Source: an uncultured Campylobacter sp. (GTDB lineage Bacteria > Campylobacterota > Campylobacteria > Campylobacterales > Campylobacteraceae). Taken from it: a stretch of DNA of 48,479 bases. Both the position numbers and the translations under genes were made by a program. Location of the stretch: the NCBI RefSeq assembly GCF_937997405.1, contig NZ_CALKTL010000026.1, forward strand, positions 1 to 48,479, read 5' to 3'. The notes beneath the pieces are model-generated. The model was given only the letters and a program-made list of their open reading frames with translations. It had not been told where the DNA came from and did not search any database. Shown here piece by piece: positions 7,552 through 14,784 of this stretch (positions within the stretch are counted from its first letter, which is position 1; every line of letters starts with the position of its first letter).

Positions 7552-8669
7552 AGCCCTTCTATTACGCTCTCTTGAATTTCGTCAAATTTAAGCATCTTGC
7601 CTCCGTGATCTTTGGCGAAGGTCTTAGCCGCGCTCTCGCTCTCAAACGGAATAAGCTCGTCGCCCATCGGCCCTAAGACATTGGAGCCGAGCACGAAAAA
7701 GGCGCTTTTAGCGTCGATCTTATGTAGCCTGTAGTAATCGGTTACGAAAATTTTATCAAAGCCCTTGCCCTTTTGGAAGTAGTACTTCATCAGGTCTTTT
7801 ACGCCGTCAAAATACAGGTTCTCGCCGCCCTGAACCTCTATCATCGCCGCCCAGTTAGGGTTTTTACCCACTAGCATACCGCAGACCGGGCATTTAGCGC
7901 CTTGCGGCACGACGATCTTTTCAGGCTTTTTCGCTTTTGTATCTTTACCGCTGCTGCCTAAATTTGCCGGCGCGTCCCATAGATACAGCGCCGCGGCTTG
8001 CAGGTGTTTGTCGTACTCAGGCTCCTTGCTCGCGCCTTTTGCGTCGCAAACATTTTTGAGATGAGCTTTAAGCTCGGAGATGGCTTTAAAGCTTTTCGCT
8101 TCAGTTTTAGCGCAGTTTGCTTCGTAAAATTCTTTACCGTGCGCGTAAACGCCGCCCTCACGCTTGGCTTTAATCATCTTATTATCGCCCGCGAAGTCCT
8201 GCCCCGCAATCTCGTAGGCCTTGGCAAAGTTCACTATCTCGCCGCCGTTTTCGGCTTGAAATTCCTTCGCATCGGCTTCGGTTGAGAAGGCGTATTTGCT
8301 ATTGCGGCTCATCGTGCCTTTGACCTTGCTGCCCACGACGTAAAAGGCTTTATTTACGTCGATCAAATTTAGATTTTTCGTATCGACGACCTGCGCATCG
8401 CTTGGAATTTTTCCCTCCGTTAGCTCGTACAGGCAGTGTAGAGAAGCTACTTGCTTGCCGTTTACAACATGGTTAGTTTTATAAAATTTAACCAGGCTCA
8501 TTCCGCAAACGGCGCAGTATTCTTTGCCCTCTCCGCTTCCTACAAGCGTAGCCTTGCTGGGATCCACGCTTTGAAACATAGGATTTGCCGACTTATTAGC
8601 CCCATCCATGGAGGCGCCGCAAACGAGCGCAACAAGCGTAGCCGAAGCCAAAAACGAACGTAAAATCAT
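7548..8669 (-). CDS. Double NosL-domain periplasmic metallochaperone
   Basis: 373 residues with a signal peptide (residues 1-20; a weak lipobox ALVC at 14-17 makes a lipoprotein possible). Two NosL-type domains are visible. The first has C52-AVCGM57, His78-Cys79 and Met120; the second has C260-PVCGM265, FDGVKDL and Met335 (GPMGDE). Between them, residues ~160-235 hold a helical stretch with Cys186 and Cys208. NosL proteins bind Cu(I) and support copper-site assembly in nitrous-oxide reductase. There is no nosZ in the window, but MccA-type enzymes carry Cu(I) in the active site, so delivery to MccA is a reasonable inference. Thirty-one bases follow the Sel1 gene; it overlaps the next gene by 4. 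Confidence 0.85.
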   Translation of the reverse strand: MILRSFLASATLVALVCGASMDGANKSANPMFQSVDPSKATLVGSGEGKEYCAVCGMSLVKFYKTNHVVNGKQVASLHCLYELTEGKIPSDAQVVDTKNLNLIDVNKAFYVVGSKVKGTMSRNSKYAFSTEADAKEFQAENGGEIVNFAKAYEIAGQDFAGDNKMIKAKREGGVYAHGKEFYEANCAKTEAKSFKAISELKAHLKNVCDAKGASKEPEYDKHLQAAALYLWDAPANLGSSGKDTKAKKPEKIVVPQGAKCPVCGMLVGKNPNWAAMIEVQGGENLYFDGVKDLMKYYFQKGKGFDKIFVTDYYRLHKIDAKSAFFVLGSNVLGPMGDELIPFESESAAKTFAKDHGGKMLKFDEIQESVIEGL

Positions 8670-8700
8670 ACTATCTCCTTAAAAATTTGATGTTTTAAAT

Positions 8701-9534
8701 CTACTTACTAATCGAATTTAAAAATTCCAAATTCTCGCATCCCATCTTGATGCCGCCGTCGCAGCTTTTTTTGAAAAACTCTTTTGCTTTGGCATTATCG
8801 GACTTCACGCCCTTACCCTCGGCATACATTATGGCTAAATTATTGCAACCGTCGAAGTGGCCGAGATTGCACGCCTTTTCATACTGCTGCTTTGCTTGCT
8901 TATAATCCTGGCCCACCCCCTGCCCGAAGGCGTATAGATAGCCAAGGTTGTTGCAGCCGATGCCGATGTCGCCGCCGCAAGCCTTTTCGTAAAAAATTTT
9001 AGCCTTTGCGAAGCTTTGCTGCACGCCTTCGCCCTTTAGATACAGATAGCCCAGGTTGTTGCAGCCCATCATATCGCCGTAGGTGCAGGCCTTCTCATAA
9101 AGGCTCGCCGCCTTGGCGACGTCCTTTGCAAGCCCCGCGCCGTTTGCGTATAAAAGCCCGAGCGAGGTGCAGCCTTCGTTATCTTTGCAGGCTTTTTCGT
9201 AATAAGCCGCGGCTTTGGTAAAATTTTGATCCACGCCGTTGCCGCTTTCGTAGATATAGCCTAGATTGTTGCACGCAAGCGCAAATTTAGCGCTGCACGC
9301 TTTTTCATAGAGGCTGATCGCTTTTTCGAAATTTTTCTCTACGTTGCCGGTACCCTCAAAATACAAAACGGCTAGATTATAGCATCCCGAAGCTTTATTT
9401 TCCAAACCGCACGCTCGCTCGTAAATTTCTGCGAGTTTTTTATGATCGCCGCTTTGCTGAGCTTGAATGCCCTCGCTGATAAAGCCCGCATTTGCCGCGG
9501 CAGCCAAGGCTAACGCTATTAGAAATTTTTTCAA
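8701..9534 (-). CDS. Cysteine-rich Sel1-repeat (Hcp-like) periplasmic protein
   Basis: 277 residues with a clean signal peptide (cleavage near ANA-GF, residue 16) and six to seven 36-residue Sel1 repeats of the form GCNNLGYLY..G.GV.Q....A...YEKAC. Each repeat carries a cysteine pair, as in the Helicobacter/Campylobacter Hcp proteins, where disulfides staple the two helices. Such proteins act as periplasmic scaffolds. It lies 10 bases after ccsA1 and 31 before the double NosL gene, inside the mcc operon, so a scaffold role in MccA assembly is possible but unproven. Confidence 0.9.
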   Translation of the reverse strand: MKKFLIALALAAAANAGFISEGIQAQQSGDHKKLAEIYERACGLENKASGCYNLAVLYFEGTGNVEKNFEKAISLYEKACSAKFALACNNLGYIYESGNGVDQNFTKAAAYYEKACKDNEGCTSLGLLYANGAGLAKDVAKAASLYEKACTYGDMMGCNNLGYLYLKGEGVQQSFAKAKIFYEKACGGDIGIGCNNLGYLYAFGQGVGQDYKQAKQQYEKACNLGHFDGCNNLAIMYAEGKGVKSDNAKAKEFFKKSCDGGIKMGCENLEFLNSISK

Positions 9535-9544
9535 ATTTACTCCT

Positions 9545-12235
9545 TTATATCGTTTTTACGTCCCTACCTCTGAAAGCAAGAGCGATTATTAAAAAGACCG
9601 CCGCTATTATACAATAAAACGGCGCGGGTATCTGCGGCGCATCGCCTGCGGCGTAAGAGTGCATGCCGGTAAGGTAGAAATTTACGCCGAAATAGGTCAT
9701 TATGATCGAGCTATACGCAAGCGTCGAGCTCACGCAATAAACATAGATCGAGCCGAGCTTCGGGATAAGCTTTAGATGCAGCACGATCGCATAGACGATG
9801 ATCGAGACATACGACCAAGTCTCTTTGCTATCCCAGCCCCAGTATCGCCCCCAGCTCTCATTCGCCCACACACCGCCGAAGAAATTTCCTAGCGTCAGCA
9901 TCGAAAGCCCCACGATGAGGCTGATCTCGTTGATCGCCGTTATATATCTGATCTGCGCGTTGAGCCGCTCGCGATTGGCGCCGTTTTTAAGCGCCATCAA
10001 AACAAGAGCCAAAAGCCCAAGCAGGCAGCTAAGCCCTAAAAATCCGTAGCTAGCCGTGATAACAGATACGTGGATGCTAAGCCAATACGACTTTAGTACT
10101 GGCATGAGGTTGGTAATCTGCGGATTTACGAAGCTCATATGCGCTACGAGCATCACGATGCTAGCTAGCAAGCAGCTCGCGCTTAGCGTAAGTAGGGACT
10201 TTCTAAAAAATATGATCCCCGCAAGCGCCGCCGACCAACCGATGTAGATCATCGACTCATAGCTATCGCTCCACGGCGCGTGAGCCGCGACGTACCAGCG
10301 CAGCGCAAGCGCGAGGGTATGTGCCGCAAAGCTTGCGGCAAAGGCAGCGAATAAAATTTTTTGTGCGAGCGTGAAGCGCTTGCCGCAAAGCGCGCCGATA
10401 AGCGCCAATATTAGAGCTACGCTGCCTAGGATCATATAGCAATAAACGAGCTTTTTGAAAACCGAAGCTTTGTTGTAAAACACCTCGGCTTTGACGCGAC
10501 TAACGCTTGGAAGAATAGCCGCCGAGGTGGCTCTTTGGTAGTTTTTCAGCTCCGCAAGTGCTGCATCCGCTTTAGCCCAATCATTATCCGAAATTCCATC
10601 CTGCAAGCCGTTTAGATAGTCGTTTAGCACGCCTTTGATCTGCGGCGCGATCCTATAATCCGCAAAGGCGTCGTTCGGCGAGAGCCACGCGTTTTGCGGG
10701 TCGTTCGGCACGGGGATAAATTTAAAAAACACCCCTCTAAAGGTCAGATACGCGATATTTAGCCGCTCGTCGAATTTAATCAGCTCGTTATCGAGCACGC
10801 CGCGGCGCGAGGCGCTTTTTTCATTAGCCTCATCCACGACGCGCGCGAGCTTGTAGTTGCCGTTTTCATCAAAGACCGAATTAAAGCTCACATATCGCTC
10901 CTGCGGCGCTAAGCCTAGCATCTTTTTAATCTCGTCGTTTTTGATCTTGATGATCTTTTGATCGCGCCAAAACGCGGGATTTAGGCTCATTCCTAGGATC
11001 ATCTGCTCGGCGCTTAAGCCGTAGAGCGAGTCCGTGCCTGAAATTTTATTTACGATCTCGCTTGCTTCGGTGCTAAGCGGCTTGATCCTGCCCATGTAAT
11101 CTTGCACTAAAAGCTCCGCGAACGCGCCGTTTGCATGAACGCGCGAGTTGGCTTTAAGGTTTGCTAGATAGTTTTCATCCGCGGCGCGAAGCTCAATGCT
11201 GAAAAAAAGCGGCGCGATTAGAAGTAGCGCGGCGGGTGCGTTGTTTTTAATAAATTTAGCGAGCTTTTTAAACCTGCTGCCCGCGGTAAAAAGATTGCCG
11301 ATAAATCCGACGCAAAGCAAGAAATAACCGAAGTAAGTGGGGATTTTACCCGGATCGCGGTTAAGCTCCAGCACCGTGCCCTGCTCGTCGGTGTCGTAGG
11401 AGGATTGAAAGAGCTTAAAGCCGCCAAAGTTTAGCGGATGGTTCATATAAATTTCATGCTCCCCCGCGCTCTTGCCCTCTTTTAAAATTTCAACGTCGCT
11501 AGCGTAGGATGATGGGCTTTGCGAGCCCGGGTAGCGTTCGAGCTTAAATTTTAAAAGCTTTACCGCAAACGGAAGCTCTATGAGTTTCGAGCCCCAGCTT
11601 AGCATTATCTCCTCGCCGTCAAAGTTTAAAATTTTGGGTTCACCCAGCCAGCCCGCACCGCCGCGCAGCTCCGCCTCTTGCTCGCTTTCGCCCTCAAAGC
11701 CCGCCTTTACCGCAAGCGTGCCCTGCTCGCCTTTGGGCGCGGGTTTGTAGGAGCTAAATTTGACGGTGAAGCTTTTAGAATTTATACTTTGCGTGAAGCT
11801 AAAATCGTTATCGCCGATCTGAGATAGATTTAGCGGGTGCTCAAACAGTGCGTCTTGCGTGCGGATTTGCAAGTATGGTTTGACGCTTACCATCTCGTTT
11901 TCGCTCTCGCCCTCTCTTACGTGCAGCACGCCCTCGGTGCCGAAATAGCGCGTCAGCGCCGCGCCGATAAAGATGACGATAAATGCCGCATGAAGCACGA
12001 AAGAGCCGAAGCGGCGCCACATTTTGGTTTTAATTATAATGCCGAGCAGGCTAAGCGTCGCCCCGCCCATGACGCACTCATACCAGCGCGCCTCATAGAC
12101 TAAAATTTTAGCCGTTTGCGTGTCATAGATGCTCTCTAAAAAGGTCGCGACGCCGGCACCTGCGGCTAGAATAAAAAGGAGGCAGAGCGCGAACTTGTAA
12201 GAGATGAAAAATTTTAATATTTTTAGCGCGCTCAT
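9545..12235 (-). CDS. ccsA1: Cytochrome c heme lyase CcsBA type, probably CcsA1
   Basis: An 896-residue fusion of a ResB/CcsB half (N-terminal membrane helices plus a periplasmic domain to about residue 330) and a CcsA half with the WWD heme-handling motif (WANESWGRY..WGWDSKETW, about 788-807) and a late conserved His (LTGMH, about 859). This system II synthase attaches heme to apocytochromes in the periplasm. In Wolinella succinogenes a dedicated copy, CcsA1, sits in the mcc cluster and is needed for the CX15CH heme of MccA. The same arrangement here, 15 bases after mccD, makes this the dedicated lyase rather than the general one. Length is normal for Campylobacterota. Confidence 0.9.
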   Translation of the reverse strand: MSALKILKFFISYKFALCLLFILAAGAGVATFLESIYDTQTAKILVYEARWYECVMGGATLSLLGIIIKTKMWRRFGSFVLHAAFIVIFIGAALTRYFGTEGVLHVREGESENEMVSVKPYLQIRTQDALFEHPLNLSQIGDNDFSFTQSINSKSFTVKFSSYKPAPKGEQGTLAVKAGFEGESEQEAELRGGAGWLGEPKILNFDGEEIMLSWGSKLIELPFAVKLLKFKLERYPGSQSPSSYASDVEILKEGKSAGEHEIYMNHPLNFGGFKLFQSSYDTDEQGTVLELNRDPGKIPTYFGYFLLCVGFIGNLFTAGSRFKKLAKFIKNNAPAALLLIAPLFFSIELRAADENYLANLKANSRVHANGAFAELLVQDYMGRIKPLSTEASEIVNKISGTDSLYGLSAEQMILGMSLNPAFWRDQKIIKIKNDEIKKMLGLAPQERYVSFNSVFDENGNYKLARVVDEANEKSASRRGVLDNELIKFDERLNIAYLTFRGVFFKFIPVPNDPQNAWLSPNDAFADYRIAPQIKGVLNDYLNGLQDGISDNDWAKADAALAELKNYQRATSAAILPSVSRVKAEVFYNKASVFKKLVYCYMILGSVALILALIGALCGKRFTLAQKILFAAFAASFAAHTLALALRWYVAAHAPWSDSYESMIYIGWSAALAGIIFFRKSLLTLSASCLLASIVMLVAHMSFVNPQITNLMPVLKSYWLSIHVSVITASYGFLGLSCLLGLLALVLMALKNGANRERLNAQIRYITAINEISLIVGLSMLTLGNFFGGVWANESWGRYWGWDSKETWSYVSIIVYAIVLHLKLIPKLGSIYVYCVSSTLAYSSIIMTYFGVNFYLTGMHSYAAGDAPQIPAPFYCIIAAVFLIIALAFRGRDVKTI

Positions 12236-12250
12236 TAACCCTCCGCAGTT

Positions 12251-13222
12251 TTACATTATTATATCGTAAGTTTGTCCCGCGTATAGTATAAACATCCTAA
12301 GAAGCAGCACGCCCATGACGCTGGCAAGCGCGCTCGCGTAGAACGCAAACGCGGTGTGGGCGATCTTTTTGCCCAGTGCGAAATTTAAAGCGAGCGGTAC
12401 GCAAAAGCCTACGCCCACGACGCCTAGCCAAAACATCTTCGCATAAAATCCCTCGCTAAATGCGACGCTGGCGGCTTTTTGCACGTCGCTGCCCGTTACT
12501 AGCGAGACGAAAATCATGCCGATTAGTAAAATTTCCATCGCTAAAACCGGCCACTCGACTGCGTGTAAAGCTTTAAGATCGCCTCCGTGCAGCTCCGCTT
12601 TAAAGAAAAGCGCGGCTATTAGGCTAGATCCCGCGATGCCCGCCGATAAGCCAGACGCCACGAAAAGCGCAGGCAAAACGGCTGTATTAAGGATAGGAAA
12701 TCTAACTAAAACCGAGATCAAAAAGCCGGTATAGGCGCAGATCGCGACCGCAAAAACTAGCGTAAGCGCAAGAAGCAGTGGGCGAAGCGCGTTTAAAATT
12801 TTCATTACGAGCGTGAAAAGCCCTTTTAAAAAAGTAAGTCTACGCGATAAAAATCCGCTAAGATCAGCTTCAAACGCATAAAGGCAGGCTACGAAGCTAA
12901 GCGGGATATAGACGCAAAGCGCCGCCACGCCCACGGACATAACCGAAGTAAAGTTGTAATTGATCAAAATTTTCCAAAAAAGAAGCGGCCTCTCAAGGTC
13001 GGCTACCAGGCAGACCATACCCAGAAGGATCGCTACGAAAGATAGTAGCGACGCAGCCTTAAATAGCGGCGTGCTTTCGGTTTGCTTTTTATAAAATTTG
13101 ACGAGGATCGCGACTATCAAAGCGCCGCCGCTCATGCCCGCTAGCAAAAGATAAACCGCGATCGGCCAGCCCCACTCCACGCCGTGCGAGAAGGTCGCAG
13201 TGAAATTTATAGCTCCGTTCAT
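12251..13222 (-). CDS. mccD: NrfD-like quinol dehydrogenase membrane subunit MccD
   Basis: 323 residues with about eight to nine transmembrane helices and an NrfD/PsrC-type start (GVEWGWPIAVYLLLAGMSGG). This family oxidises menaquinol in the membrane and passes electrons to a partner Fe-S protein. The partner gene ends one base before this start, so the two are co-translated. With MccC it should feed the octaheme MccA. Named from its position in the conserved order mccA-B-C-D-ccsA1. Confidence 0.9.
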   Translation of the reverse strand: MNGAINFTATFSHGVEWGWPIAVYLLLAGMSGGALIVAILVKFYKKQTESTPLFKAASLLSFVAILLGMVCLVADLERPLLFWKILINYNFTSVMSVGVAALCVYIPLSFVACLYAFEADLSGFLSRRLTFLKGLFTLVMKILNALRPLLLALTLVFAVAICAYTGFLISVLVRFPILNTAVLPALFVASGLSAGIAGSSLIAALFFKAELHGGDLKALHAVEWPVLAMEILLIGMIFVSLVTGSDVQKAASVAFSEGFYAKMFWLGVVGVGFCVPLALNFALGKKIAHTAFAFYASALASVMGVLLLRMFILYAGQTYDIIM

Positions 13223-13223
13223 A

Positions 13224-13931
13224 TCACACCCCCAATCTAACCGCAGGAATATAGCGCAGGCTCGGCTTCGTGCCGCACTCAGGATGCATTCGCAGGCTGT
13301 CTTTTACGCGAAGTAGCTTGCTGATGTGCGAGCTTTCGTCGTTTAGATCGCCGAATACGATCGCCTCGTATCTGCACGCCTCGATGCAGGCAGGCTCGTG
13401 ACCGTCCTTTAAATTCGTATCTAAGCAGAAGTTGCAGCTCTCCGCGGCTCTTGTTTCGTGATTTATAAAGCGCACGTCGTAAGGACAGGCGACGATGCAG
13501 TATTTACAGGCGATGCAATCGTCGGTGTTCATCGTCGTGATGCCGGTTTTTTCATCCTTGTGGCAGGCTTTTGTCGGGCAGACGTTCACGCACGGCGCGT
13601 CCTCGCACTGCTGACAAGATACTCTAACATAGCGCTTTTCTTTCAAATTTAGCGGATCGGTTTTATCCTGGATAAAAAGCCTCATCTGGCCTTTCGGGAC
13701 TAAATTTACCTTCCTGCAAGCGATCTCGCAATCGGTGCAGCCCACGCATTTGTTCTGATCGAATATCATGCCGTAGTGCGGCTTTTTCGGCTCTTGCTTT
13801 TGAACGCTTACGTTTGCGTCTTGCGCGCTTTTATCCGCGCTATTTTGTGCGAGTAAGCTTGAGGCGATTGCGCCAAGCCCCAAAGAGCCGAGTGCGGCGG
13901 ATTTTATAAAATTTCTTCTTTGCTTTTGCAT
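13224..13931 (-). CDS. mccC: Periplasmic four-cluster ferredoxin MccC (NrfC-like)
   Basis: 235 residues with a Tat signal (RRNFIK at 5-10, then a hydrophobic run to about 29). Four cysteine groups for [4Fe-4S] clusters are visible: CVGCTDCEIAC (62-72), CQQCEDAPCVNVC (106-118), CIACKYCIVAC (139-149) and CNFC..C...C (166-186). NrfC-type proteins wire an NrfD membrane subunit to a multiheme reductase. Export as a folded protein by Tat fits cluster loading in the cytoplasm. It is 28 bases after mccB and one base before mccD. Confidence 0.92.
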   Translation of the reverse strand: MQKQRRNFIKSAALGSLGLGAIASSLLAQNSADKSAQDANVSVQKQEPKKPHYGMIFDQNKCVGCTDCEIACRKVNLVPKGQMRLFIQDKTDPLNLKEKRYVRVSCQQCEDAPCVNVCPTKACHKDEKTGITTMNTDDCIACKYCIVACPYDVRFINHETRAAESCNFCLDTNLKDGHEPACIEACRYEAIVFGDLNDESSHISKLLRVKDSLRMHPECGTKPSLRYIPAVRLGV

Positions 13932-13959
13932 ATTCTCCTCCGACTAAATTTAAGCAAAA

Positions 13960-14733
13960 CTACTTTGTTTTATTCGCTTCGTGAAAGCTTTTAGCTTCGC
14001 TCTCGCTAAGCTTTTTGGCTGCATCGGCAAGCTCGCCGGGCTTTAAAACTTTTAGTAGTTCGGCTTCAAAAATCACCACAGAACCCGCAGGAATTCTATC
14101 TACGTCCACATTGCCGTAGGCTAAATTACTAGGGATTGTAAATTTATATTTCGAGCCCGTATTCATCAAAAGCAATCCCTCGCGTAATCCGTCAATTAAG
14201 CCTATCATAGAAAGATGCGCCGGAATTTTAGACGCGAAAGTATCGTCAAATACGCTACCGTTCGTCAAATACGCCTTGTAGTTCATCACCACTACGCTCT
14301 CAGGTTTTGGCTTTTCGCCCATACCTAGCTTTAAAATTTCATATTGAAGACCGGATTTTGTGGTTTTAACGTCCGGATTTTTGGCATTTTTCGCCATAAA
14401 TTCCTTGCCTGCTTTTAAATTTTTATCAAGCTCCGCTTTGGAATTTGTTTCTACGATCTTATTTAGTTTATCGGCTCTTTGATTCAAAAGCGCAATAATT
14501 TCCTCATCTTTTAGCTTCTGCTGCTTTTTAAGAGCGTCCAAAAACCCCTCTATTACCGCATCTAAGTCGTATTTGACACCTAACGCGGCTTGTGAATACA
14601 GCTGGTTTGAAACATAGCTTCCGGTAGAAGCTCCGATGCTATAAGATTCTTTTTGTTCTTGCGTAGTTAAATTCGCGCCCAACGCGCAGCTTGCCAAAAC
14701 GATAGGCAAGAAAATTTTTAGTCTTTTTTGCAT
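13960..14733 (-). CDS. mccB: FKBP-type peptidyl-prolyl isomerase MccB
   Basis: 257 residues. A short signal with a good lipobox (LASC, 13-16) suggests an anchored periplasmic lipoprotein. An FkpA/Mip-like helical dimerisation region (about 25-120) precedes an FKBP domain (about 133-235) with GSVFDDTF, GLREGLLLMNTGSKYKFTIP, LAYG and VIFEAELL. It probably helps fold MccA or the Fe-S partner in the periplasm; mccB is present in the Wolinella mcc cluster. It sits 51 bases after mccA, with a strong hairpin in that gap. Confidence 0.88.
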   Translation of the reverse strand: MQKRLKIFLPIVLASCALGANLTTQEQKESYSIGASTGSYVSNQLYSQAALGVKYDLDAVIEGFLDALKKQQKLKDEEIIALLNQRADKLNKIVETNSKAELDKNLKAGKEFMAKNAKNPDVKTTKSGLQYEILKLGMGEKPKPESVVVMNYKAYLTNGSVFDDTFASKIPAHLSMIGLIDGLREGLLLMNTGSKYKFTIPSNLAYGNVDVDRIPAGSVVIFEAELLKVLKPGELADAAKKLSESEAKSFHEANKTK

Positions 14734-14749
14734 ACATCTGCCTTTTAAA

Positions 14750-14781
14750 TTTCGGGGCCGCGAGCTTACGCGACCCCGAAA
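14750..14781 (-). promoter_or_regulatory. Hairpin between mccA and mccB
   Basis: Eight base pairs (TTTCGGGG with CCCCGAAA), one C/A mismatch, then four more pairs around a 6-base loop. It starts a few bases after the mccA stop and has no U-tract on the transcribed (minus) strand. It is better read as a partial attenuator or a 3'-end stabiliser of mccA mRNA than as a full terminator, allowing more MccA than downstream proteins. Confidence 0.6.
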
Positions 14782-14784
14782 GAA

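Noticed and set aside
4134..8669. Nitrous-oxide reductase (nos) cluster
   Set aside because: NosL domains are present but no nosZ, nosD or nosY is seen; the permease is FtsX-type and the genes continue the mcc operon.
14750..14781. Full transcription terminator after mccA
   Set aside because: No U-tract follows on the transcribed strand and the next 11 genes are closely packed in the same direction.
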